Source: Chitinophagaceae bacterium (GTDB lineage Bacteria > Bacteroidota > Bacteroidia > Chitinophagales > Chitinophagaceae). Taken from it: a stretch of DNA of 40,559 nucleotides. The translations under genes and the position numbers were made by a program. How positions within the stretch are numbered: the first letter of the stretch is position 1; each line of letters opens with the position of its first letter. The notes under the pieces were generated by a model. That model did no database searches. It was not told where the DNA came from and saw nothing but the letters and a program-made list of their open reading frames with translations. This document shows positions 8,294-16,547 of the stretch, piece by piece. The stretch spans positions 1 to 40,559 of the forward strand of contig JAICXX010000036.1 in the NCBI GenBank assembly GCA_025934485.1. Direction: 5' to 3'.

Positions 8294-10501
8294 ATGGACA
8301 AATTGATTTATCTCGTTCCAGTTTTTGGAATCATCGGTCTCTTGTACACCTTTGTCAAATTTTCCTGGGTATCGAAGCAGGATGCCGGTAATCCCCGGAT
8401 GCAGGAGATCGCCAAGCACATCGCCGAAGGCGCAATGGCCTTTCTAAAGGCGGAGTGGAAGATCCTTTCTTATTTCGTCATCATCGCGGCGATCCTTCTC
8501 GCCGTCATGGGTGCCTCCAATCCTCATTCGCATTGGGCGATCGCGATCTCCTTTATATTGGGCGCGGTTCTCAGCGCCACGGCCGGCTATATCGGGATGC
8601 GCAGCGCCACCAAGGCGAATGTGCGTACCGCACATGCCGCGCGTACCAGCCTGCGACAGGCGCTCAAGGTATCGTTCACCGGTGGTTCGGTGATGGGTCT
8701 GGGTGTTGCCGGTCTGGCGGTACTCGGTCTCGGCGGTTTGTTCATTTTACTCAGGGCCATCTTCGCCCCGGGCGCGCCCGTGAATTCGGATGAGATGAAA
8801 CTGACCATCGAAGTGCTCACCGGTTTTTCGCTGGGCGCTGAATCCATTGCACTCTTTGCCCGCGTAGGCGGTGGCATCTATACCAAGGCAGCCGACGTAG
8901 GCGCCGATCTCGTAGGTAAGGTAGAAGCAGGCATCCCCGAGGATGATCCGCGCAACCCCGCCACCATTGCGGATAACGTCGGTGACAACGTAGGCGACGT
9001 CGCCGGGATGGGCGCCGATCTCTTTGGCAGCTATGTGGCCACGGTACTGGCGACCATGGTGCTCGGCCAGGAGACGATCGCCGATGATAGTTTCGGCGGC
9101 ATGTCCCCGATCCTGCTTCCGATGTTGATCGCCGGTATCGGCATCATCTTCAGCATCGTCGGCACCTTGTTCGTCCGGATCAGCGATTCTGCCGGTGTCA
9201 ATACTTCTACCGTACAAAAGGCCCTGAATATGGGCAACTGGGGTTCCATCGTACTCACCGCCATCGCTTGTGTCGGCCTGGTAGCCTATGTGCTTCCCGA
9301 TACGATGACCCTCCGTGGCACTGAATTTACTAAATGGGGGGTACTCGGTGCTATCGGGGTCGGTCTGCTGGTCGGTACCCTCATGAGCATCATCACCGAA
9401 TATTACACCGCCATGGGCAAAGGCCCTGTGTTGAGCATCATCCGTCAGAGCGGCACCGGTCACGCGACCAATGTCATCGGCGGTCTGGCTGTCGGGATGC
9501 AATCCACCTTCCTGCCGATCCTCGTACTCGCGGGCGGTATCTGGGGTTCTTTCGCCTGCGCCGGTCTTTATGGCGTAGCGATCGCCGCCGCCGGGATGAT
9601 GGCCACGACGGCTATGCAGCTTGCGATCGATGCTTTCGGTCCCATCGCCGACAATGCCGGTGGTATCGCCGAAATGAGCGAACTCCCAAAAGACGTGCGT
9701 GAAAAAACGGACGTGCTCGACGCCGTAGGGAATACCACTGCCGCCACCGGTAAAGGTTTCGCGATCGCTTCCGCAGCCCTTACTTCCCTGGCGCTCTTCG
9801 CCGCCTTCGTAGGCGTCGCGGGTATCCAGGGCATCGATATCTATAAGGCAAAAGTATTGGCCAGCCTCTTCGTAGGTGGCATGATCCCCTTTGTCTTCTC
9901 TTCCCTTTGTATCCAGGCCGTAGGCGAGGCCGCCATGGCCATGGTCGAAGAAGTAAGACGTCAGTTCCGGACGATTCCCGGCATCATGGAAGGAACGGGC
10001 ACACCCGAATACGATAAGTGCGTAGCGATCTCAACGCAGGCATCCATAAAGAAGATGATCCTGCCGGGCGCCATCGCCCTCCTCTTCCCCCTGATCATCG
10101 GCTTTATCTTAGGTCCTGAAGCGCTCGGCGGTTTCCTGGCCGGCGCCACCGTCTGCGGCGTACTCATGGGTATCTTCCAGAACAACGCCGGCGGCGCCTG
10201 GGATAACGCCAAGAAATCCTTCGAGAAAGGCGTGGAGATCAACGGACAGATTCATTACAAGAAATCCGATCCCCATAAGGCCAGCGTAACGGGTGATACC
10301 GTGGGCGACCCCTTCAAGGATACCTCCGGTCCCTCGATGAACATCCTGATCAAGCTGATGTCGATCGTCTCGCTGGTCATCGCTCCCACCCTGGCGTCGC
10401 TGTTCCACACCCGCGATACCGGGATGGCGCAGCAACACCGCATCGAGAAAAAAGCGACCACCTTCGCCGCCCGGACCCCGGGGACGGTAACCCTGCGTTA
10501 A
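8294..10501 (+). CDS. hppA: Membrane-bound cation-pumping pyrophosphatase, K+-dependent type
   Basis: A 735-residue integral membrane enzyme with about 16 helices that couples hydrolysis of pyrophosphate to ion pumping across the inner membrane. The pyrophosphate/Mg-binding motif [11 protein letters not shown] is at 201-211, and the second Asp-rich motif DNVGDNVGD at about 227-235. Residues 479-488 read [10 protein letters not shown]: Ala483 and Gly486 mark the K+-dependent subfamily (K+-independent enzymes have Lys and Thr). Helix 6 has Gly245 in DLFGSY where Na+ pumps usually have Glu, while an extra Glu183 occurs in the preceding helix (GAESIAL). This suggests the proton-pumping type reported for Bacteroidota, but ion choice is inference. 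It is a stand-alone gene with terminators on both sides. Confidence 0.96.
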   Translation: MDKLIYLVPVFGIIGLLYTFVKFSWVSKQDAGNPRMQEIAKHIAEGAMAFLKAEWKILSYFVIIAAILLAVMGASNPHSHWAIAISFILGAVLSATAGYIGMRSATKANVRTAHAARTSLRQALKVSFTGGSVMGLGVAGLAVLGLGGLFILLRAIFAPGAPVNSDEMKLTIEVLTGFSLGAESIALFARVGGGIYTKAADVGADLVGKVEAGIPEDDPRNPATIADNVGDNVGDVAGMGADLFGSYVATVLATMVLGQETIADDSFGGMSPILLPMLIAGIGIIFSIVGTLFVRISDSAGVNTSTVQKALNMGNWGSIVLTAIACVGLVAYVLPDTMTLRGTEFTKWGVLGAIGVGLLVGTLMSIITEYYTAMGKGPVLSIIRQSGTGHATNVIGGLAVGMQSTFLPILVLAGGIWGSFACAGLYGVAIAAAGMMATTAMQLAIDAFGPIADNAGGIAEMSELPKDVREKTDVLDAVGNTTAATGKGFAIASAALTSLALFAAFVGVAGIQGIDIYKAKVLASLFVGGMIPFVFSSLCIQAVGEAAMAMVEEVRRQFRTIPGIMEGTGTPEYDKCVAISTQASIKKMILPGAIALLFPLIIGFILGPEALGGFLAGATVCGVLMGIFQNNAGGAWDNAKKSFEKGVEINGQIHYKKSDPHKASVTGDTVGDPFKDTSGPSMNILIKLMSIVSLVIAPTLASLFHTRDTGMAQQHRIEKKATTFAARTPGTVTLR

Positions 10502-10542
10502 AAAAAAATTATCATTTTTTTTCCGCAGTATCGGATTAATAC

Positions 10543-10550
10543 TATCTTTA
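10543..10550 (+). promoter_or_regulatory. Possible -7 box between hppA and its terminator
   Basis: TATCTTTA differs from TAnnTTTG only in the last base. Upstream at the -33 position there is a T-run, not TTTG. If used, it would make a transcript of only about 55-60 nt ending at the terminator at 10580-10614. It may equally be chance in an AT-rich stretch. Confidence 0.22.
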
Positions 10551-10579
10551 CAACTCGACACTAATCAGATCCAAATACC

Positions 10580-10614
10580 AAAGTCCCGGTGTTTCCACAT
10601 CGGGGCTTTTTTTT
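10580..10614 (+). terminator. Intrinsic terminator downstream of hppA
   Basis: A 12-bp stem with two G-T wobbles: AAAGTCCCGGTG (10580-10591) with CATCGGGGCTTT (10598-10609), loop of six, followed by an unbroken T-run to 10614. Confidence 0.82.
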
Positions 10615-10633
10615 GTCTGAACGCGCCGCCCTT

Positions 10634-10671
10634 GATGCTTCACGGGAGCATCGGCCGAAGGCCCATCATTA
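10634..10671 (-). repeat. 38-nt structured intergenic repeat, copy A
   Basis: Read on the minus strand, this begins TAATG, contains GGGCCTTCGGCCGATG and CCCGTG, and ends CATC. It matches copy B (23536-23573, plus strand) at 31 of 38 positions with no gap. The 3' half folds as GATGCT (10652-10647) with AGCATC (10639-10634). Copy B has GATGGG with CCCATC at the same place, so two base pairs have changed on both sides and still pair. The 5' half holds GGCC-TTC-GGCC. It lies in the spacer between the hppA terminator and blaI. Confidence 0.6.
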
Positions 10672-10676
10672 GCCGT

Positions 10677-10720
10677 TTTCCGCGGGCGTGGTATTTTCCC
10701 CCGTAGCACGCCCGCGGAAA
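10677..10720. promoter_or_regulatory. Perfect 14-bp inverted repeat upstream of the blaI-like gene
   Basis: Arms TTTCCGCGGGCGTG (10677-10690) and CACGCCCGCGGAAA (10707-10720) are perfect complements around a 16-nt loop. No T-run follows in either direction, so it is not an ordinary terminator. It ends 53 bp before the repressor's ATG and could be an operator for the repressor or an RNA structure in its leader. It does not resemble the TACA/TGTA-type BlaI operator of Firmicutes. Confidence 0.5.
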
Positions 10721-10773
10721 CATTAACCATCCATTTACGAAACATATCGTATCTTCCATTCCAAATTTCCATT

Positions 10774-11154
10774 ATGTCCACGAAGACGATCAAACCAACG
10801 GAAAGCGAGCTGGAGATCCTCCAGGTCCTCTGGGTGAAGGATCAGGCCAGCGTCCGGGAGGTACACGAAGAACTGCTCCAATCCAAGGATGTGGGGTACA
10901 CCACTACCCTCAAGCTGATGCAGATCATGTTCGAAAAAGGGTTGGTAAAAAGGGATGACTCTTTCAAGACCCATATCTACCAGGCCTCCGTCAGCAAAGA
11001 AAAGACCCAGAAACACCTGGTGGGAAAGATGATCAACACTTTGTTTGGCGGTTCCCCGGCAGAGCTCGTGCTCCAGGCCCTGGGCAATCACAAAGCTTCC
11101 GCCGCCGAGCTGGAAGAGATCCAGCGGCTATTAAATAACCTGAAAGATAGATAA
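10774..11154 (+). CDS. BlaI/MecI/CopY-family transcriptional repressor
   Basis: A 126-residue winged-helix repressor. Residues 1-75 form the DNA-binding domain (TESELEILQVLW near 8-19, then GYTTTLKLMQIM at about 50-61). The remainder is the dimerisation part, with the segment TLFGGSPAELVLQAL typical of the family. In known systems the partner membrane protease triggers cleavage of this repressor. The protease gene starts two bases after this stop codon, so the pair is co-transcribed and translationally close. No beta-lactamase follows; targets are unknown. A strong inverted repeat upstream could be its own operator. Confidence 0.93.
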   Translation: MSTKTIKPTESELEILQVLWVKDQASVREVHEELLQSKDVGYTTTLKLMQIMFEKGLVKRDDSFKTHIYQASVSKEKTQKHLVGKMINTLFGGSPAELVLQALGNHKASAAELEEIQRLLNNLKDR

Positions 11155-11156
11155 GC

Positions 11157-12968
11157 ATGCACATCTTGACCGGGTCCGCTTTACTGCGCGCGCTGGGCTG
11201 GTCGCTGTTCAACAGTCTGTGGCAAATGAGTTTGCTCTGGGCTTTCTATCATCTTTTCTTACTGGTTTTTAAAAAGCTGTCCGCCCGTGCCAGGCATGGG
11301 TTGGCGCTCCTCCTGCTGACCGCTGGTTTCTGCTGGTCGGCTGTCACCTTTATCACTTTTTATCTTTTTGCGCCCGGCGAGCCGCTTGCAGGGCAAACTG
11401 CGGTTATCGGGACATTCCCGGGCGATCTCCCGGGGCTTCCTGCGGCGCATGGGTTTGCCGCGATCCTGGGGGTTGCCCGCCGGCTGGCCGGTGAGATCCT
11501 CCCCTGGTGCTCGACGCTTTACCTGCTGATCCTTGCGGGGCTCCTCGTACATTATAGCCGCCAGTACATCCGGTCACGACGTATCGTCCGCGAGGGCCTC
11601 TCGCCCCTGGCGCCGGAGTTCGACGCTTTCGTGGCCAATGCCGGGGATCGGATGGGCATCCGGGCGGGCGTAAAGGCCTATCTGTCTACCCTGGTCCAGG
11701 TCCCTGTGACCCTGGGTTTTCTAAAACCCGTCATCCTGCTACCGGTGTCTATGGTCACCCAGCTCACCCCGGCTCAGATCGAGGCGATCCTGGTCCATGA
11801 GCTCGCACATATCCGGCGCAAGGACTATCTGCTGAATCTGTTGGTCACGGCCATGGAGCTTCTGTTTTTCTTTAACCCGTTCACCCGGCTGCTCATTGCC
11901 CAATTGAAAAAAGAGCGGGAACATTGCTGCGACGACGTCGTACTGGAATTCCGCTACGACCCGCACGGCTATGTATCCGCCCTGCTTTCCCTGGCCCGGC
12001 AGCAGCAGGCCGGCCTGGCGGTCGCCGCTAACGGGGGTGGCGGAGAACAGCTGCTCCTGCAACGCGCCCGGAAGATCCTGCAACAGAAGCCTGCGAATGA
12101 CCGCCCAGGCGCCCGCCCCATGATCGGTCTCCTGCTCACGGCTCTGGTCTCGATGCTGCTTCTCGGTCATGCCCGGCCCATTCATAATGACATTGCCGGC
12201 ACTGCGACGACACGTCTCGAGGCACGACAGCCCGCCCCCGGCCAGCTTATGCCGATGCAGCCCGTACCCGGCGAGCTCGTGCCGGCTGGCGCAGATCCGG
12301 TGATCCGGCTCGAAGCCATGAGCCTTGTGATCATCCATAACCCGCCGGTCCATCCCTTGCCCGTCACCCGCGTGACCATGGCTGCTCAGACCCATCGCCG
12401 TCCCGCCCGCCCGCACACCAGACGGCCTTCCGAAGACCTGCTGGAAGCCATGCTGGCGGAGTCGGTTCCCGTGCTCAACACGGCTGGTCCGGCGGCAATG
12501 CCCACCCCGATTTTTGCCGATCTAACGGAAACAGCGCATCGGACCAAACGGGATTTCTCGATGGGTAAATCCAATCCGACGTCCTCCTCCGACCCGGCCC
12601 CGATGGCCGATAACACGCCTTTCGTTCCTCAGTCCAGCTTCTCTTTTCAGTATACCGATACCTTGCCGCCGGACGAAAAGCTGGCGCTGATGCAGGAACT
12701 CTCGCAGAATGTCTTGCATGTGCAGATGGCCAGAATCCGGGAAGAGCTCAAAGAACAGGTATTCCTGCTACGTAGCCAGGAGGCCGCCATCCGCAGGGCA
12801 AGCAACGAAGAATTTCGTTCCGGATTAGACAACGCATTAGACACCAAAGCCTTACGGCAATTACTTCAGCAACAAATCCAGGCACAGCGGCAATATATCC
12901 TTAATCTGAAAACACTTGAGCGGCAGCTCCAGAAGGCCGCGCGCCATCTGACGATCGTATATATCTGA
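11157..12968 (+). CDS. M56 (BlaR1-type) membrane metalloprotease, sensor partner of the repressor
   Basis: A 603-residue inner-membrane zinc protease. Three N-terminal membrane segments lie within residues 1-140. The catalytic motif HELAH follows at about residue 217, with a further candidate ligand in EREHCCDD about 40 residues on. A fourth hydrophobic segment (about 322-340) precedes a long exported C-terminal part. That part has no penicillin-binding domain: it is Pro/Ala/Thr-rich, then ends in a coiled-coil-like stretch (about 505-595) rich in Gln, Glu and Leu. Thus it probably senses something other than a beta-lactam by the classical route. The last 68 bp overlap the convergent WbqC-family gene. 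Confidence 0.9.
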   Translation: MHILTGSALLRALGWSLFNSLWQMSLLWAFYHLFLLVFKKLSARARHGLALLLLTAGFCWSAVTFITFYLFAPGEPLAGQTAVIGTFPGDLPGLPAAHGFAAILGVARRLAGEILPWCSTLYLLILAGLLVHYSRQYIRSRRIVREGLSPLAPEFDAFVANAGDRMGIRAGVKAYLSTLVQVPVTLGFLKPVILLPVSMVTQLTPAQIEAILVHELAHIRRKDYLLNLLVTAMELLFFFNPFTRLLIAQLKKEREHCCDDVVLEFRYDPHGYVSALLSLARQQQAGLAVAANGGGGEQLLLQRARKILQQKPANDRPGARPMIGLLLTALVSMLLLGHARPIHNDIAGTATTRLEARQPAPGQLMPMQPVPGELVPAGADPVIRLEAMSLVIIHNPPVHPLPVTRVTMAAQTHRRPARPHTRRPSEDLLEAMLAESVPVLNTAGPAAMPTPIFADLTETAHRTKRDFSMGKSNPTSSSDPAPMADNTPFVPQSSFSFQYTDTLPPDEKLALMQELSQNVLHVQMARIREELKEQVFLLRSQEAAIRRASNEEFRSGLDNALDTKALRQLLQQQIQAQRQYILNLKTLERQLQKAARHLTIVYI

Positions 12969-13656
12969 TCGCCGCCTTTCCCTCGCAAAAAAGCAGATCC
13001 AAAATGGAGAGATGGGGTATGAACCCGATGCGCTCCTCGAATACCTGACGATACCGCGGCGTCGCCGGCCATTCGCTCATGCCGGTCTCGACCGCCCCCG
13101 TCGCACCTGCGGCCGCCCCCCGATTCGCGTCCGACCCCGTCGCCGAGCCGGCTGCCACCCCCCATTTCTCCCGGTCGCGGGGCATCAACCGGCCGCGCCA
13201 ATCCGCCGCCTCCCCGGCAGGATACCCCGCCTTGTATTCTTCCGTCCGCCGGATCGCCGGGCGCATCCCCAGCACCCCGAGCGACCATTCGAGACATTGC
13301 AGGTTCCAGTCGAGTAAAAAATCCGCCGGCTTTTGATACAGCAGCTCGAGCCCATCCCGGTAATAGTCGAACCAGGGCGACCGGCTATAACAGGAGACGA
13401 TCGTCCGCCAATGCCGGATCTGCCAGCTCCGGTCCGCCGCAATCCGCACATCGCGTATAAAGCCTTTCTGGCTCCTTCCACCCACCAGCGGAATGCTTAG
13501 GTCGACGACCCCTTGCCCGCCCGCGATCTGGCAGCGATTGCGAAAACTCATTTTTTGATAGGTTTCGTATTGTTCAAAAACGATATTTGAAAAATTATAC
13601 GAAATTTTATAGAAGATAATCGGTGCAAAATATTGACTGTCAAATATTAATTCCAT
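12901..13656 (-). CDS. WbqC-family protein
   Basis: About 251 residues, recognisable as WbqC-like from the opening FDSQYFAP, the block EQYETYQKMSFRNRC, the segment DLSIPLVGG followed by charged residues, then YYRDGLELLYQKP and LDLLFCEGKAA. The family is found in polysaccharide or O-antigen clusters, but its biochemical role is not established. I chose the ATG at 13656 over 13665 because homologous starts run directly into the QYF motif. The first 50 codons are markedly AT-rich whereas the rest is GC-rich. An Ala/Gly-rich insert lies around residues 175-195. The final residues are encoded opposite the end of the M56 gene (68-bp convergent overlap). Confidence 0.85.
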   Translation of the reverse strand: MELIFDSQYFAPIIFYKISYNFSNIVFEQYETYQKMSFRNRCQIAGGQGVVDLSIPLVGGRSQKGFIRDVRIAADRSWQIRHWRTIVSCYSRSPWFDYYRDGLELLYQKPADFLLDWNLQCLEWSLGVLGMRPAIRRTEEYKAGYPAGEAADWRGRLMPRDREKWGVAAGSATGSDANRGAAAGATGAVETGMSEWPATPRYRQVFEERIGFIPHLSILDLLFCEGKAAIRYIRSSDGARPSGAAAQVFSD

Positions 13657-14043
13657 AAAAAACATAAATTATTTCACCCCTTCCCCGGGAGACGGAAAAT
13701 AGGGTTTTTGATGCAAAAGCCGCCCGCGTAACTATTGTTTTTAATTTGATATAAATGAATATAATTTCTTGAAAAACAATAAAATAAGCTATTAATATAT
13801 ATGCTAATAAATTTAGCTTCCGATTTTCCCCGCAAATCCCCTGTTCCACGGCCACAAAACTAAAATCATTAGCCTAAAGAAATAGTCGAAACAGGGCGCC
13901 AAGATACGATAAAACTGTGGCCTGCACCCCCGGCCGTACACCCGCTGTATCGAATTCAAACACCCCTCCCCCAGCCTGCTCCCCTATGTAATTGTATATC
14001 AGAAAACTAAAGTTTTGGCATTACCTTAGTGGGTATGGCAATC
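13657..14043. other. AT-rich intergenic region between divergent genes
   Basis: About 390 bp between the starts of the WbqC-family gene and the FtsX-type permease. From 13720 to 13815 the sequence is very AT-rich, with runs of A, T and TATA-like steps, unlike the GC-rich surroundings. It must hold the promoters for both genes, but I find no element that fits both -33 and -7 boxes with good spacing. No terminator, tRNA or convincing small gene is seen. Confidence 0.45.
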
Positions 14044-16491
14044 ATGCTAAAGAACTTTTTTACCATCGCCTTTCGTAACTGCTGGCGGAACAAAGCCACC
14101 TCCCTGATCCATATCGCGGGGCTCGGGCTTGGCATCGCCACCTTCCTGCTCATCGTCCTTTTTGTCCAGCACGAACGTTCCTATGATCGTTATAATAAGA
14201 AGGCGGACCGGATCGTCCGGGTCGATTTCCACGGCAAAATGAACGGCGGAGAGACCCGCGAAGCCACGGTGATGCCGCCGGTGGCCGCCGCCATGAAGCA
14301 GGATTTCCCCGAGGTCGAGGTTGCTACCCGGCTGGTCAATCAGGGAGTCCACCGCATTACCTATGGCGACAAGACCCTGCGCGAGGATGCCATGGCCTTC
14401 GTCGACTCCAATTTCTTCCAGGTGTTCACCCTGCCCCTCATCGAAGGCGACCCGCGGACGGCCCTGCTGCGCCCCAATTCGGCGGTGATCACGAAAGCCA
14501 TGTCTAGAAAATTTTTCGGGAATGCCGACCCCATCGGCAAGGTCCTGGAGTTCCGCGATGACTCCATGGCGATGACCGTCACCGGCGTCATCGATAAGGT
14601 TCCGGCGAACGCTCATTTCCATTTCGAGCTTTTCGCCTCGATGGCCGGTTATGCCGACTCCCGGTCGACGAGCTGGATGACCTCAGGCTATTATACCTAC
14701 CTGGTCCTTCCTGCCGGTTACGACCCTAAAAGGCTGGAAGCAAAGCTGCCCTCCCTCGTCGAGAAATATATGGGTCCCCAGCTAAAGGCTTCCCTCGGCG
14801 TGACGCTTAGCCAGTTCCGGGCGGGGGGTAATAGTTTAGGGTTCGAGCTGCAACGGTTGACCGATATCCACCTGCACTCCAACCTGTCCGGCGAAATAGA
14901 GCCTCCCGGCGATATCCGGTATATCTATATCTTTAGTGCGGTGGGCATCTTCATGCTGCTGATCGCCTGTATCAATTTTATCAACCTCAGCACAGCCGGG
15001 GCCGGAAAACGGGCCCGGGAAGTGGGCATCCGCAAAGTGCTGGGATCCGTGCGTGGCCAGCTCATCAGTCAGTTCCTCATCGAGTCCCTGCTGCTGACCT
15101 TCGTTGGGACCGCTATCGCCATCACCCTGCTCTATTTCAGTCTGCCCCTGTTCAACCAGATCGCGGGTCAGGAGCTTTCGCTCAACTGGTCCGGCGCCGT
15201 TTGGTTGATCCCGACGATCCTCGGCATCGTCCTGGCCACCGGTGTGCTGGCAGGGCTTTACCCCGCTTTCTTCCTGAGTGCTTTCAACCCGGTGACCGTC
15301 CTCAAGGGGTTATTCACCCCCGGCGGGAAGAGCGCCACTTTGCGCAGCACCCTGGTCACCTTCCAGTTCGTGATCTCCATCTGCCTGATCATCGGCACCG
15401 CCATCGTCTATCAGCAGCTGTCCTATATCCAGCACAAAAAGCTGGGCTATGACCGCGACCAGGTCCTCGTCGTGCAGGAATCCTTCTGGCTCCAAAACAA
15501 CCAGGACTATTTCCGCCATGAGCTGGCGGAAGACCCCCGGATCGTCAGCGTGTCCGCTTCGGCTTATCTGCCGGCTGGCCAAACCAACAACAGCGTCTTT
15601 ATTTGTTACCCGGATGGGCGGCGGAACGACCTGATGTATTCGTCCCAGTACAGTGTCGACGAACAATACATCCCTACCCTCGGTATGCAGGTCATCGCCG
15701 GCCGGAATTTTTCGCGGGCCTTTCCTTCCGACAGCACAGCCGCCCTCATCAATGAGACCGCCGCCATAAAATTGGGCTGGATCACCCCCGGCCGGCCTTA
15801 TGATCCCGCAGCACTGCTGGGCCATTTGGTCACCCAAAAGGACAATAATGGCACCGGCATATCCTATCACGTCATCGGGCTGGTCCGGGATTTCAATTTC
15901 CGCTCGCTGCATGATCTGATCACTCCGCTGGTGATGACCTACAACCCCGGCATGGAAGGTAACTTCATCGTCAAGGCCAGGACAAAGGATCTCGCCGGGC
16001 TGGTGTCGACCATGGAAAAAGAGTGGACTGCCCTTAAACCCGGCATGCCGTTCTCCTATTCCTTCCTGGACGACCGGTTCAACAAAACGTATACTTTCGA
16101 GAAGCACATCGGGCTGACCCTGGGCATCTTTGCCGGGCTGACCATCTTTGTCGCCTGTCTCGGTCTTTTCGGGCTGGCGACCTTCACCGCCGAACGACGC
16201 ACCAAGGAGATCGGTATCCGAAAGGTCCTCGGCGCCAGTTCCGCCAGCATCATCGGGCTTTTATCAAAAGAGTTTGTCCGGTTGGTCACTATCGCCTTCC
16301 TGATCGCCGCCCCCATAGCCTGGCTGGTGATGGACCACTGGCTCCGTGATTTCCCCTATCGCATCACCATCGGCTGGTGGGTCTTCGCCCTGGCCGCATT
16401 GCTGGCCATCGTCATCACGCTGCTGACCGTCGGCCTACGAGCCTTGCGAGCCGCCGTTGCAAGTCCCGCCGATAGCCTCCGCACCGAATAA
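14044..16491 (+). CDS. FtsX/MacB-type ABC transporter permease
   Basis: An 815-residue inner-membrane permease with two MacB periplasmic-core/FtsX repeats. The first helix is at about residues 17-41 after the typical start MLKNFFTIAFRNCWRNK. A periplasmic domain follows to about 285, then three helices to about 420 including the family segment AREVGIRKVLG. A second periplasmic domain and three or more further helices end the chain with a second TKEIGIRKVLG copy. In-frame GTG (14029) and ATG (14035) lie upstream, but ATG 14044 gives the usual N-terminus. No ATPase gene is adjacent, so the ATP-binding partner is elsewhere. Such proteins export lipoproteins, peptides or act in envelope stress; the substrate here is unknown. 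Confidence 0.92.
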   Translation: MLKNFFTIAFRNCWRNKATSLIHIAGLGLGIATFLLIVLFVQHERSYDRYNKKADRIVRVDFHGKMNGGETREATVMPPVAAAMKQDFPEVEVATRLVNQGVHRITYGDKTLREDAMAFVDSNFFQVFTLPLIEGDPRTALLRPNSAVITKAMSRKFFGNADPIGKVLEFRDDSMAMTVTGVIDKVPANAHFHFELFASMAGYADSRSTSWMTSGYYTYLVLPAGYDPKRLEAKLPSLVEKYMGPQLKASLGVTLSQFRAGGNSLGFELQRLTDIHLHSNLSGEIEPPGDIRYIYIFSAVGIFMLLIACINFINLSTAGAGKRAREVGIRKVLGSVRGQLISQFLIESLLLTFVGTAIAITLLYFSLPLFNQIAGQELSLNWSGAVWLIPTILGIVLATGVLAGLYPAFFLSAFNPVTVLKGLFTPGGKSATLRSTLVTFQFVISICLIIGTAIVYQQLSYIQHKKLGYDRDQVLVVQESFWLQNNQDYFRHELAEDPRIVSVSASAYLPAGQTNNSVFICYPDGRRNDLMYSSQYSVDEQYIPTLGMQVIAGRNFSRAFPSDSTAALINETAAIKLGWITPGRPYDPAALLGHLVTQKDNNGTGISYHVIGLVRDFNFRSLHDLITPLVMTYNPGMEGNFIVKARTKDLAGLVSTMEKEWTALKPGMPFSYSFLDDRFNKTYTFEKHIGLTLGIFAGLTIFVACLGLFGLATFTAERRTKEIGIRKVLGASSASIIGLLSKEFVRLVTIAFLIAAPIAWLVMDHWLRDFPYRITIGWWVFALAALLAIVITLLTVGLRALRAAVASPADSLRTE

Positions 16492-16525
16492 AAAATAACG
16501 ACCTGCCCGGCAAGGGCAGGTCGTT
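16489..16525 (-). terminator. Intrinsic terminator of the RND efflux operon
   Basis: A perfect 12-bp stem AACGACCTGCCC (16497-16508) with GGGCAGGTCGTT (16514-16525), loop GGCAA. On the minus strand it is followed by a T-run, so it terminates the efflux operon. On the plus strand it lies right after the permease stop codon and could also stop that transcript less efficiently. Confidence 0.85.
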
Positions 16526-16547
16526 CTAATTAACAAAGCCGTGCGAT

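Noticed and set aside
13640..13855. Minus-strand frame of 71 codons upstream of the WbqC-family gene
   Set aside because: It overlaps the WbqC start, lies in the AT-rich spacer, and its product is a low-complexity mixture of Ile, Phe and Tyr with no family resemblance.
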